Assembly (NCBI GenBank): GCA_902788095.1
Contig: CADAIT010000007.1
Span: 38,852 to 102,851 of the forward strand
Length of the DNA: 64,000 nucleotides
Origin: an uncultured Bacteroidia bacterium
GTDB taxonomy: Bacteria; Bacteroidota; Bacteroidia; Bacteroidales; UBA932
Direction of reading: 5' to 3'
Of the stretch, positions 43,281-51,324 are shown piece by piece (the stretch's first letter is position 1; each line of letters opens with the position of its first letter). A program made the translations under genes and the position numbers. The notes under the pieces are model-generated. The model saw only the letters and a list, made by a program, of their open reading frames with translations, was not told the origin of the DNA and did no database searches.

Positions 43281-43911
43281 GGCTTCTGAGCACCTGTTCA
43301 ATCTCTTCCTCGCGGCCCGCAGGAATCACCGGGGACAGGAAGGAGAGCATCTGCAGCGTCCTGGCCTCCGCTTCGGGAATGCCACGGGAGCGCATATAAA
43401 AAAGTTCGTCGGCGTTCAGCTGTCCTACGGTGGCGCCGTGGGAGCACTTGACATCATCGGCATAAATTTCCAGCTGCGGACGCGTATCCACCTTGGCGCT
43501 TTCCGAAAGCACGATATTGTGGTTTTCCTGGAAGGCTTCCGTCTGCTGGGCATCCGGTGCGACGACGATGGTGCCGCTGAAATTCACCTGCGCCTCTCCG
43601 CCGGCTATGCCCTTGATAAGCTGGGTGCTCCGGCAGCCGGGCGCACGATGATGCATCACGATATGGAAATTCACCTTTTCCGCGCCCATGGCAAGGTACA
43701 AAGCCTTGACATGCGCTTCCGCTCCCGGGCCCACCAGGTCAATGTTTACGTCGATATCCCTGCTTTCACCGGGCAGCACCACATACTCCAGGTCGAGGGT
43801 TTCCCCCGCCCGGACGCGGTAGGGCGATTCTTCGCTTCGCTCAGAATGACAGCGCCTGTCATCCTGAGGGGCGACGGTGCCGAACGGATCCAAATATTTA
43901 CCGTGTCCCAT
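43270..43911 (-). CDS. sufD: N-terminally shortened SufD-like iron-sulfur assembly protein
   Basis: A 213-residue protein, about half of a normal SufD. It keeps the SufB/SufD beta-helix core (GETLDLEYVVLPGESRDIDVNIDLVGPGAEAHVKALYLA ... LEIYADDVKCSHGATVGQLNADELFYMRSRGIPEAEARTLQMLSF). The usual N-terminal helical domain of roughly 200 residues is absent. In its place are about 18 residues followed by CHSERSEES, which is the translation of a dispersed repeat. The gene starts two bases after sufC. It may still pair with SufB through the conserved core; activity is unproven. Confidence 0.85.
   Translation of the reverse strand: MGHGKYLDPFGTVAPQDDRRCHSERSEESPYRVRAGETLDLEYVVLPGESRDIDVNIDLVGPGAEAHVKALYLAMGAEKVNFHIVMHHRAPGCRSTQLIKGIAGGEAQVNFSGTIVVAPDAQQTEAFQENHNIVLSESAKVDTRPQLEIYADDVKCSHGATVGQLNADELFYMRSRGIPEAEARTLQMLSFLSPVIPAGREEEIEQVLRSHAE
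43826..43871. repeat. CHSERSEES-type repeat inside the sufD coding region
   Basis: GATTCTTCG...CAGAATGAC at 43826-43850 is followed by a three-base centre and an inverted arm CTGTCATCCTGA, so the element is a near palindrome translated as part of SufD (QDDRRCHSERSEES). Confidence 0.88.
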
Positions 43912-43913
43912 GG

Positions 43914-44648
43914 CTAAAACTGGTCAAAGCCCTTGGATTCAATGGCATCGATGAGCTCACGCCCGCCGGTGCACACGATGCGGCCGGCCTTAAGCACATG
44001 CACCACGTCCGGCTGTACATACTCCAGCAGCTTGTGGTAGTGCGTGATGATGATGGCGCTCTTCTCCGGGCTCTGGAGGGTGTTCACGCCGTCGGCCACA
44101 ATCCGGAGGGCGTCCACGTCCAGGCCGCTGTCGGTCTCGTCCAGGATGGAGAGGTCCGGTTCCAGCAGGGCCATCTGGAATATCTCGCTGCGCTTTTTCT
44201 CGCCGCCGGAGAAGCCCACGTTCACTTCCCGTTTGGCGAATTCCGCTTTCATCTGCACCAGGGCCATCTTTTCCTTCATGAGCTTGAGGAAATCGCCGGT
44301 CTTGAGTTCGGCTTGTCCCATCGCCTTGCGCCGCGCGTTCACCGCCGCTTTCATGAAGGCCGTGATGGTAACGCCGGGAATCTCTATCGGATACTGGAAA
44401 CTGAGGAAAAGGCCAGCCCAGGCACGTTCCTCGGGCGTTTTTGCCAGAAGGTCCTCTCCCTTGTACAGGATGCTGCCTTCCGTGACTTCGTAGTCCGGAC
44501 GCCCGGTGAGGACGGCACTCAGCGTGCTCTTTCCCGCCCCGTTGGGGCCCATCACGGCATGCACTTCGCCAGGGCCGATATGAAGGTCTATCCCTTTCAG
44601 GATTTCTTTGTCGCCGATTTTGGCATGAAGATTTATAATGTCCAGCAT
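43914..44648 (-). CDS. sufC: Iron-sulfur assembly ATPase SufC
   Basis: A 244-residue ABC ATPase that powers the SufBCD scaffold. Walker A is GPNGAGKSTLSAVL, the Q loop is FLSFQYPIEIPGV, the signature is GFSGGEKKRSEIFQ and Walker B is LSILDETDSGLDVD, followed by HYHKLLEYV. The start at 44648 (MLDIINLHAKIG) is the family start; the open frame upstream is not needed. It is separated from sufB by pnuC. Confidence 0.95.
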   Translation of the reverse strand: MLDIINLHAKIGDKEILKGIDLHIGPGEVHAVMGPNGAGKSTLSAVLTGRPDYEVTEGSILYKGEDLLAKTPEERAWAGLFLSFQYPIEIPGVTITAFMKAAVNARRKAMGQAELKTGDFLKLMKEKMALVQMKAEFAKREVNVGFSGGEKKRSEIFQMALLEPDLSILDETDSGLDVDALRIVADGVNTLQSPEKSAIIITHYHKLLEYVQPDVVHVLKAGRIVCTGGRELIDAIESKGFDQF

Positions 44649-44691
44649 AGGCGTGAAATGTATCTTCCTTATTATCTGTCGTATATCAAAA

Positions 44692-45327
44692 CTACGCTGT
44701 ATCGGGCGCCTGCTTTTCACGCCGATAAAGCTTTAACCAGGTAAACAATGACCACAGGCCGTTCACCAGGTATAGGGCGCTCACGATGGACATGAGCACA
44801 TTGCCCACACTCAGGTGCAGGACGATTTGCGTCACGTTCACCAGCAGCCAGGCAATCCAGCAATCCCACTTCTTGAGGGCGCTCAGCAGCTGTGCCAACA
44901 GGATGAGCACCGTGACACAGGAGTCCAGGTACGGATGCGGGTCCGACGGGAAAAGGCGGTCCAGCGACCATCCCCACAGTCCCGCGACGATAAGAACGCC
45001 CACCACGCAGTAAACGCGCCAGGTCCAGTTTAACGAGCTCACATTCAGCGTTTTTCCGTCACTGGTCTCTTCCGGCTTGGGATGCGTCCAGCGGTAGTGG
45101 CCCAGGATGTTGATAACCAGCGACACCGGCTGCAGAAGCAGGCTGGCGTACAGGTTCCGGTGCATGAACAGCAGGAACAGGGCGGCCGTGTACAGGTAGC
45201 CTACCCAGAAGTTGTATTTGGAATTGCGGCCTGCCAGGAAAACGCAAGTGAGCCCCAGGACCGAACTGATGAGGTCCAGCAGAAGCACCGGATGGCCGGC
45301 CAGGGTGAATATGACGGTATCAAACAT
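44692..45327 (-). CDS. pnuC: PnuC-family nicotinamide riboside/vitamin transporter
   Basis: A 211-residue inner-membrane protein with about seven hydrophobic helices. Family features include GLTCVFLAGRNSKYNFWVGYLYTAALFLL and, near the end, KKWDCWIAWLLVNVTQIVLHL, the W-xx-W-xx-VN signature that lines the vitamin path. It could carry nicotinamide riboside or another vitamin of this family; no riboswitch is seen to tell which. It is unusually placed between sufB and sufC, and the spacer before it is almost entirely a repeat. Confidence 0.88.
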   Translation of the reverse strand: MFDTVIFTLAGHPVLLLDLISSVLGLTCVFLAGRNSKYNFWVGYLYTAALFLLFMHRNLYASLLLQPVSLVINILGHYRWTHPKPEETSDGKTLNVSSLNWTWRVYCVVGVLIVAGLWGWSLDRLFPSDPHPYLDSCVTVLILLAQLLSALKKWDCWIAWLLVNVTQIVLHLSVGNVLMSIVSALYLVNGLWSLFTWLKLYRREKQAPDTA

Positions 45328-45328
45328 T

Positions 45329-45355
45329 CAGATTCTTCACTTTGTTCAGAATGAC
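45329..45355. repeat. CHSERSEES-type repeat forming the sufB-pnuC spacer
   Basis: CAGATTCTTC...TTCAGAATGAC occupies nearly all of the 30 bp between the pnuC start codon and the sufB stop. Confidence 0.78.
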
Positions 45356-45357
45356 AA

Positions 45358-46794
45358 TTATCCTACACTCCCTTCCAGGGAAACCTGCAGGAGTTTCTGC
45401 GCCTCCACGGCAAACTCCATGGGCAGCCGGCTCAGGACCTCGCGGGCATACCCGTTCACGATAAGTCCCACGGCCTCTTCCGGGCCGATGCCCCGCTGGT
45501 TGCAGTAAAACAACTGATCTTCAGATATTTTTGACGTGGTAGCTTCGTGTTCCACTGTCGCACGGGGATTCTGCGACTGGATGAGCGGGAACGTGTGGGC
45601 GCCGCAGCGGGAGCCGATCAGCAGGCTGTCGCACTGGGAATAATTGCGGGCGCCGTCGGCATTTTTACCCATCCGCACCAGACCCCGGTAGCTGTTCTGG
45701 CTCACGCCTGCCGATATGCCCTTGGACACGATGCGGCTCTTGGTGCCCCGGCCCAGATGAATCATCTTGGTGCCCGTATCGGCCTGCTGATGGTTGTTGG
45801 TGACGGCCACGGAATAGAATTCCGAGCTGGAATAGTCGCCCTTCAGTATGGTTGAGGGGTATTTCCAGGTGATGGCGCTGCCGGTTTCCACCTGCGTCCA
45901 GCTCAGGTGGCTGCCGCTGCCCTTGCAGATGCCGCGCTTGGTCACCAGGTTCAGGATACCGCCCTTGCCGTCCGCGTCGCCGGGGTACCAGTTCTGGACG
46001 GTGGAGTATTTTACGTCGGCGTCTTTCTCGACGATAATCTCCACCACGGCGGCATGGAGCTGCTGTTCGTCGCGCATGGGGGCGGTGCAGCCTTCCATGT
46101 AACTGACGTAGGAACCTTCATCGGCCACGATGAGCGTACGTTCGAACTGCCCCGTCCCGCGCGCGTTGATGCGGAAGTAGCTGCTGAGCTCCATGGGACA
46201 GCGTACGCCTTTGGGGATGTAGCAGAAGGAACCGTCGGAAAAGACGGCGGAATTGAGCGCGGCGAAGTAATTGTCCGATGCGGGCACCACGGTGGCCAGG
46301 TACTTGCGCACCAGGTCCGGATGTTCCTTGACGGCCTCCGAGAAAGAACAGAAAATGATGCCTTTGTCGGCCAGGGTTTTCCGGAAGGTGGTAGTTACCG
46401 AGACGGAGTCGAAGACGGCGTCCACCGCCACCACGCCGGCCAGCACTTCCCGCTCATGCAGCGGAATGCCCAGTTTGTCGAAGGTCTCCGCCAGCTTGGG
46501 GTCTATCTCCTTGGGACGATCCTTGTCCTTCTTGGGCGCCGCATAATAGATAATGTCCTGGAAATCAATTTCCGGCATATCCAGATGCGCCCAGTCCGGC
46601 CGTGGCATGGCCTGCCACTTGCGGAAGGCGTCCAGGCGGAACTCCAGCAGCCACTGCGGCTCCTCTTTCCGTTTGGAAATAAGCCGGACAATGTCCTCGT
46701 TGAGCCCCTTGGGAATGAATTCCTGCTCTACATCCGTCACAAAACCCTCCTTGTATTCCCCGGAGGTGACTTGCTGTATGATATCTTCTGCCAT
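45358..46794 (-). CDS. sufB: Iron-sulfur assembly scaffold SufB
   Basis: A 478-residue SufB of normal length. Recognisable blocks are [97 protein letters not shown] and [25 protein letters not shown]. It assembles Fe-S clusters with SufC and SufD. First gene of the cluster, with its own promoter box seven bases upstream, separated from aroC by 35 bp. Confidence 0.96.
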   Translation of the reverse strand: MAEDIIQQVTSGEYKEGFVTDVEQEFIPKGLNEDIVRLISKRKEEPQWLLEFRLDAFRKWQAMPRPDWAHLDMPEIDFQDIIYYAAPKKDKDRPKEIDPKLAETFDKLGIPLHEREVLAGVVAVDAVFDSVSVTTTFRKTLADKGIIFCSFSEAVKEHPDLVRKYLATVVPASDNYFAALNSAVFSDGSFCYIPKGVRCPMELSSYFRINARGTGQFERTLIVADEGSYVSYMEGCTAPMRDEQQLHAAVVEIIVEKDADVKYSTVQNWYPGDADGKGGILNLVTKRGICKGSGSHLSWTQVETGSAITWKYPSTILKGDYSSSEFYSVAVTNNHQQADTGTKMIHLGRGTKSRIVSKGISAGVSQNSYRGLVRMGKNADGARNYSQCDSLLIGSRCGAHTFPLIQSQNPRATVEHEATTSKISEDQLFYCNQRGIGPEEAVGLIVNGYAREVLSRLPMEFAVEAQKLLQVSLEGSVG

Positions 46795-46801
46795 AGAGGT
46801 G

Positions 46802-46809
46802 CAAAGATA
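46802..46809 (-). promoter_or_regulatory. -7 promoter box of the suf cluster
   Basis: The minus strand reads TATCTTTG seven bases before the sufB start. Confidence 0.6.
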
Positions 46810-46829
46810 CGATTTTTAGCCGACTTAAC

Positions 46830-47906
46830 CTACAGGGCCAGGTCCACCAGCACGATGGCGGCCATGGCCTCCACGATGACGGGGGTACGCAGTGCGAAGC
46901 AAACGTCGTGGCGGCCGGGAATTCCGGATTTGGCGATGCTGGACGTGGGTTTGAAGGCCACGCGGAACACCAGTGCGTTGCCGTTGGTGATGCCGCCGTT
47001 CACGCCGCCGGCATGGTTGGTCACGGGCGGCTGGGGACGCTTGTGGCGGCCGCAGCAGTGATGCGCTCCCCCTTCCTCGTGGTGGCAGCCGCCTTCGCCA
47101 TGACAGCATTCATGAGATTCTTCGCCGTCCTCAGAATGACAGTGGCACTCCCGGCCGTCCTCGTGCTCCCCGTGGCAGCAATGGTGCTCCGGGAAAGGGT
47201 CGTTGTGCTCGGAGCCGCGCATGGCGGCAGCGGCAAAACCATCGCCGAATTCAATGCCCCGGACGCCCGGAATGGCAAAAACGGCATGGGAAATCTGACT
47301 TTCAACGCTGTTCCAGAAAGGTTCTCCCAGGCCGATGGGGATGTTCTCCACCACACATTCCACCACGCCGCCCAGCGAGTCGCCGTCGGCCTGCGCGGCG
47401 TCCAATGCGGCCTTCCAAGCCTCGGGGTCCTTGAGGCCGCCCACTTCGGTGAGCCGGGCATGGAACTGCGCGAAGTAGAGCATTTTCTTGGCCACCACAC
47501 CTGCTGCGACGATGCCCAGGGTGAGCCTTCCGCTGAAATGTCCGCCGCCGCGGGGGTCGTTGAACCCGCCGAACTTGAGGTTGGCGATGAAGTCCGCATG
47601 ACCCGGACGGGGATGCTGCCGGAACTGCTCATAATCCTCGCTGCGGACGTTTTCGTTGCGGAACAGGATGGTGAGCGGCGCGCCGGTGGTGTGGCCGTCA
47701 TAAACGCCGGAAACAATTTCCGGGAGGTCGGACTCCCGGCGGGGCGTAGTGCCCGGGGCGCCGGCCTTGCGGCGGCCCAAGTCTTCGGCAAAGTCGTCCG
47801 CGCCGAGCGGAATGCCGGGCAGCACGCCGTCCAGCGTTACGCCGATCCGCTCGCCGTGAGATTCTCCAAAAATACTGACTCTGAATTTATTACCGAATGT
47901 GTTCAT
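46830..47906 (-). CDS. aroC: Chorismate synthase with a His/Cys-rich insertion
   Basis: A 358-residue enzyme that converts EPSP to chorismate with reduced FMN. Signatures are GNKFRVSIFGESHGERIGV, RPGHADF, DPRGGGHFSGR, the MRGSEHNDPF region, TNHAGGVNGGITNG and GRHDVCFALR. Between MRGSEHNDPF and TNHAGG lies an extra stretch of about 57 residues (239-295) with 13 histidines and 9 cysteines (for example HHCCHGEHEDG, ECCHGEGGCHHEEGG). It includes CHSEDGEES, a translated repeat. Other chorismate synthases have only a short loop here. The reading frame is intact. Third gene of the aro operon. Confidence 0.93.
   Translation of the reverse strand: MNTFGNKFRVSIFGESHGERIGVTLDGVLPGIPLGADDFAEDLGRRKAGAPGTTPRRESDLPEIVSGVYDGHTTGAPLTILFRNENVRSEDYEQFRQHPRPGHADFIANLKFGGFNDPRGGGHFSGRLTLGIVAAGVVAKKMLYFAQFHARLTEVGGLKDPEAWKAALDAAQADGDSLGGVVECVVENIPIGLGEPFWNSVESQISHAVFAIPGVRGIEFGDGFAAAAMRGSEHNDPFPEHHCCHGEHEDGRECHCHSEDGEESHECCHGEGGCHHEEGGAHHCCGRHKRPQPPVTNHAGGVNGGITNGNALVFRVAFKPTSSIAKSGIPGRHDVCFALRTPVIVEAMAAIVLVDLAL
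47116..47140. repeat. CHSERSEES-type repeat inside the aroC insertion
   Basis: GATTCTTCGCCG...CAGAATGAC matches the family at both ends. It is translated in AroC as CHSEDGEES, around residues 255-264. Confidence 0.8.
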
Positions 47907-47921
47907 ATCGTTGCTTTATTA

Positions 47922-47957
47922 GATTCTTCGCTGCGCTCAGAATGACAGGAGGCTGTC
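47922..47957. repeat. CHSERSEES-type repeat across the aroDA stop codon
   Basis: AGATTCTTCG...CAGAATGACAG is followed by a GAGG spacer and CTGTCA. The last six residues and the TGA stop of AroDA (DSLLSF-stop) are written by this repeat. Confidence 0.82.
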
Positions 47958-49916
47958 AAACATTTCGTTAAAAGCAGGAAAGGACTTGGATACGCAGGCC
48001 ACGTCATCTATTTCAACGGGGCTGTCGGCCCCCAGGGCGGCCAGTTTGAGCGCCATGACCATGCGGTGGTCGGAGTGGGAGGCGAAGCGGCCGCCTTTCA
48101 GCAGATGGCCGGTGGCCAGGCGCCGGGACAGGCCCATGCCCTCCACCACCATCTCGTCTTCCTCCACGCGGACGGGAACGCCCATCTTGGAGAGCATCGC
48201 CTCGATGGCGGCGGCGCGGTCCGTCTCCTTGTGGCGCAGGCGCTCCACCCCCAGGAGATGGCTCTCGCCGGGGCAGAAGGCCGCCAGGACAGCCACGACG
48301 GGGAAAAGGTCCGGACAGTTGTTCAAATCGGCCCGGAAAGGACTCAGCGGAGCGCGTTTTACGTGAATGGGGCCGTCGGGGCCGTCCAGCTGGGACATGC
48401 TGGCACCGGCCTCCATGAGGATGTCCATGACGGAGATGTCGGCCTGCAGGGAGCGGGTGTCCAGGCCCGTTACTTCCACGTCGCCGAAGACGGCGCCCGC
48501 CACCAGGAACGGGGCGGCGCCGGACCAGTCGGCCTCGATGGAAAAATCGGCCGCCTGATAATGCTGATTGCCCTTTATGCGGAAATTCACCCCCGTGCAC
48601 AGGCTCCAGTCCTGGGTTTCCAGGAAAGCGTCGTCGCCCTCCATCTCGGAGCCTATCCTGATGCCGAATTTCTTGAGCACGTCCACCGTGATGAAAAGGT
48701 AGGGGAGGCTCCGGGGTTCGTGCACATAGAGGACGGATTTGCCGCCGGTCAGCGGCAGGGCGGCCAGGAGGCCGGAGAGAAGCTGCGAGCCCCCCTTGCC
48801 GGAGACGTCGGCCCGGCCGGGGTTGAGCGGTCCTGCCACCTTGAGCGGCAGACAGCAGTCGGTTTTCCGGGAGGCGCTGTTCTCCGGATACAGCCGCACC
48901 CCATAGGCGGCCATGATGTCATGGGCGTCCGTGAGGGGGCGCGTCAGCAGTGTCTTTTCTCCGGTAACCCGCACCGGTTCCGCGGAAAGGGCCGCCAGAA
49001 GGGGAATGGTCAGACGCGTCAGGAATCCGGACTCGCCGGTGTGCATTTCCGGGAGATGCAACGCTCCTTCCCGGGCATTGATTCCTTCTATAATGAGCTG
49101 TGAACCATTTACTTGCACCTTTGCACCCAGGACCCTGGCGAGCTGCAGCGCGCTTTCGTTGTCGCCGCAATCGGAGTAGCCGCCAAGGTGCGAAGTGCCT
49201 TCCGCAAGGGCCGCGGCGATGATGGCCCGCTGGGCAAAACTCTTGGAGGAGGGCATGGGCAGCGACGACGCCTTCACGAAATGGAAATCCCCATACAGCG
49301 CCTTCCGCATGCTTTCCGCGGTCCACTGCCCGGGAGCGGTGGCCTCTTCTTCGGAAAGACAGGCATACGTAAAGGGTGCACCCTGCCTTAACGCCTCCAG
49401 CCGCGAGGCCCGTCCCTTTTCGCCCATGCAAAAGGCGACCAGGGTGCCGGAATCCGCCTCCCGATACAAGTGGGCAATGACGGCATTATCGGCCTCCGAA
49501 GTGGCCGTGGTAGCTATTTTCACGAGGTCCGATCCGAACTGGCGGGCCCGGTCCACAAGGGACTGCAGCACCGGAAGGGACGGCGTGTTCTCGAAATTGT
49601 GGTAAGAACGGATGAGCATGGTGCCCCACTCGCGGCAGGCTTCGCGGATACGGCGTCCCACGGCAGCGGGGGCTTCCATCTCCAAATCCACATATTTGGC
49701 GCCGGAACGGATGGCCAGCTCCAGAAGCTGCGGCGCCTGCGGCTCTTCGTTCAGGCGGCAGGTAGCGATGAGGGGGACATCGGAATCGGAAAACAGCTGT
49801 TCTATCTCCTCGTCTTCCAGGGCACAGCGGTCCAGGCGGATTTCCGCCATTTCCACGGTCTCCAGAATCCGCAGAATCTCCTGATACTCTTTATTTTGTA
49901 TGCTGACGCAAATCAT
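47937..49916 (-). CDS. Fused type I 3-dehydroquinate dehydratase and EPSP synthase
   Basis: A 659-residue bifunctional shikimate enzyme. Residues 1 to about 212 are type I AroD: EIRLDRCALEDEEI, catalytic histidine in SYHNFENTP and Schiff-base lysine in LVKIATTATS. From about 213 the AroA domain follows: SLPMPSSKSFAQRAIIAAALAEG with the PEP-site lysine, GGYSDCGDNE, HTGESGFLTRLTIPLLAAL, DWSGAAPFLVAGA, RHKETDRAAAIEAML and SHSDHRMVMALKLAAL. The two activities flank shikimate dehydrogenase (AroE) and shikimate kinase, which are not in this window. The start lies inside the end of aroB (26-base overlap). The stop is contributed by a repeat. Confidence 0.92.
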   Translation of the reverse strand: MICVSIQNKEYQEILRILETVEMAEIRLDRCALEDEEIEQLFSDSDVPLIATCRLNEEPQAPQLLELAIRSGAKYVDLEMEAPAAVGRRIREACREWGTMLIRSYHNFENTPSLPVLQSLVDRARQFGSDLVKIATTATSEADNAVIAHLYREADSGTLVAFCMGEKGRASRLEALRQGAPFTYACLSEEEATAPGQWTAESMRKALYGDFHFVKASSLPMPSSKSFAQRAIIAAALAEGTSHLGGYSDCGDNESALQLARVLGAKVQVNGSQLIIEGINAREGALHLPEMHTGESGFLTRLTIPLLAALSAEPVRVTGEKTLLTRPLTDAHDIMAAYGVRLYPENSASRKTDCCLPLKVAGPLNPGRADVSGKGGSQLLSGLLAALPLTGGKSVLYVHEPRSLPYLFITVDVLKKFGIRIGSEMEGDDAFLETQDWSLCTGVNFRIKGNQHYQAADFSIEADWSGAAPFLVAGAVFGDVEVTGLDTRSLQADISVMDILMEAGASMSQLDGPDGPIHVKRAPLSPFRADLNNCPDLFPVVAVLAAFCPGESHLLGVERLRHKETDRAAAIEAMLSKMGVPVRVEEDEMVVEGMGLSRRLATGHLLKGGRFASHSDHRMVMALKLAALGADSPVEIDDVACVSKSFPAFNEMFDSLLSF

Positions 49917-50946
49917 CGATAGCCTCGTTAACCGTTATTTCCTGCATGACAGGCTCCCCAGGGCCTTTCAGCAGGATGAATTTCACTTTTTCTCCGGCAG
50001 CCTTCTTGTCGTTCCGCATGGCTTCCCCCAGCGCCTGGAGCGGATAGGGGCACTGCACCGGAAGGCCGATGGCTTCGAAATCGGCCCGCAACTTGTTCGC
50101 AAGGCCGACGGGGGCCAGGTTTCTGCGCTCCGACAGGCGGGCGGCCAGGACGATGCCCATGGCTACCGCCTCTCCGTGGTGAATGTCGTCCCCCCATTGC
50201 TGCGCCAGATGCTCGATGGCGTGGCCGAAGCTGTGGCCCAGGTTCAATTTGGCGCGTTCGCCATACTCCTGAGGGTCCCTGGCCACTATATCGGCCTTGA
50301 TGGCCGCCGCCCGCCGGATGTCGTCCTCAAATTGGGCCGATTTTAAGGACGAAGTGCCCATTTCGGCCCTCTCGTCCTTGTTTTGGGCCGATTTTAAGGA
50401 CGAGACGAGGGCGGCATAGGCCGGACCGTCGCCAATAAGGAAGGTCTTGAGCAGTTCCGACAGGCCGCATCGCCAGTCCCGCTCCGGCAGCGTACGCAGG
50501 AACGACGCCTCCAGCACCGTGAATTCCGGCATGCGGAAGGCTCCCAGCATGTTTTTGTAGCCGTCCAGGTTTACGCCCGTTTTCCCGCCGATGGCAGCGT
50601 CCACCTGCGCAAGGAGGGTGGTGGGAAAATTGGCATACCGGATGCCCCTTTTGTAAATGGCCGCCGCAAAGCCCGCCAGGTCCGTGGTGATGCCGCCGCC
50701 GACGGCCAGAAGAAAAGCCTGGCGGGAGGCCCCTGCTTCCAAGAGCCGTCGGCATAGTGCCTGCACCGTTTCCAGGGTTTTCCCCTGTTCGGAGGCATCC
50801 AGGCCGAACGCGCCCTTTACAGGCACGGCCGACTGCACCTCCCGGGCCTGCCGGTCCACGTTCCGGTCAAAGACCAGATACAGCTCCGGCTCCGCCTGCA
50901 GGCGGGCGATGGCGTCAGGAAGGGATATAATCACAGGAGTGGACAT
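49891..50946 (-). CDS. aroB: 3-dehydroquinate synthase with a repeat-encoded segment
   Basis: A 351-residue NAD-dependent enzyme for the second step of the shikimate pathway. Landmarks are LAVGGGITTDLAGFAAAIYKRGI, FPTTLLAQVDAAIGGKTGVNLDGYKNMLGAF, the metal-site region LNLGHSFGHAIEHL and HHGEAVAMGIVLAA. Residues about 179-206 (SSLKSAQNKDER..., SSLKSAQFEDD) are encoded by two arms of the RAYT-linked repeat and replace the helix that normally joins the two halves. The frame is unbroken. An alternative start one codon upstream (50949) is equally possible. First gene of aroB-aroDA-aroC. Confidence 0.93.
   Translation of the reverse strand: MSTPVIISLPDAIARLQAEPELYLVFDRNVDRQAREVQSAVPVKGAFGLDASEQGKTLETVQALCRRLLEAGASRQAFLLAVGGGITTDLAGFAAAIYKRGIRYANFPTTLLAQVDAAIGGKTGVNLDGYKNMLGAFRMPEFTVLEASFLRTLPERDWRCGLSELLKTFLIGDGPAYAALVSSLKSAQNKDERAEMGTSSLKSAQFEDDIRRAAAIKADIVARDPQEYGERAKLNLGHSFGHAIEHLAQQWGDDIHHGEAVAMGIVLAARLSERRNLAPVGLANKLRADFEAIGLPVQCPYPLQALGEAMRNDKKAAGEKVKFILLKGPGEPVMQEITVNEAIDDLRQHTK
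50330..50412. repeat. RAYT-linked REP-like element inside aroB
   Basis: Arms TTTTAAGGACGA and CTCGTCCTTG alternate with GGGCCGA linkers. The reverse complement of about 50371-50405 matches, base for base, about 2530-2564 beside the transposase at the other end of the window. Confidence 0.92.
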
Positions 50947-50964
50947 CATACGGCGTTCAGTCCA

Positions 50965-50972
50965 CAAAGATA
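50965..50972 (-). promoter_or_regulatory. -7 promoter box of the aro operon
   Basis: The minus strand reads TATCTTTG about 15-18 bases before the aroB start. Confidence 0.6.
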
Positions 50973-51044
50973 GCGGAAAACCTATAAGATTCCAAGGAGG
51001 GCGCCCGTGGGCTCCCTCCTTTTTCGTACAAAGAATCCTTATTT

Positions 51045-51254
51045 AAGTTTCGCATGTGCGAAATACCTTGTTTCGGAGGCCTCGGGCCGACAGCCTTTCA
51101 CCTCCCAGAGGGAGGGGAAACGGGAAAGGGGTGGGGTAAATTGAAGAAATTATCCACGTTACCCTCTCCTCCCAACCTCCTCCCCTCGGGGAAGGAGGCT
51201 TCCTATCGCCCCTGCGGGGCTCCATATAGGGTAACTTTCGCATGTGCGAAAGTT
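51045..51254. repeat. 210-bp element bounded by two copies of a palindrome
   Basis: Palindromes AAGTTTCGC...GCGAAAT (51045-51066) and AACTTTCGC...GCGAAAGTT (51233-51254, perfect over 22 bp) enclose a G/C-skewed stretch. That stretch has opposed runs (CTCCCAGAGGGAGGGG and CCTCCCCTCGGGGAAGGAGG) and no ORF. It looks like a non-coding mobile or repeated intergenic element between aroB and tRNA-Leu. Confidence 0.5.
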
Positions 51255-51281
51255 GATGAATCCTTAAAAGTGGGGATTTTG

Positions 51282-51312
51282 TTGCAAGTTCGTAATTTTT
51301 GCCGTATTTTTG
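51282..51312 (+). promoter_or_regulatory. Promoter of tRNA-Leu
   Basis: TTG at 51282-51284, 20 bp, TATTTTTG at 51305-51312, 12 bases before the tRNA 5' end. Confidence 0.65.
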
Positions 51313-51324
51313 CAGTCCATCCCT

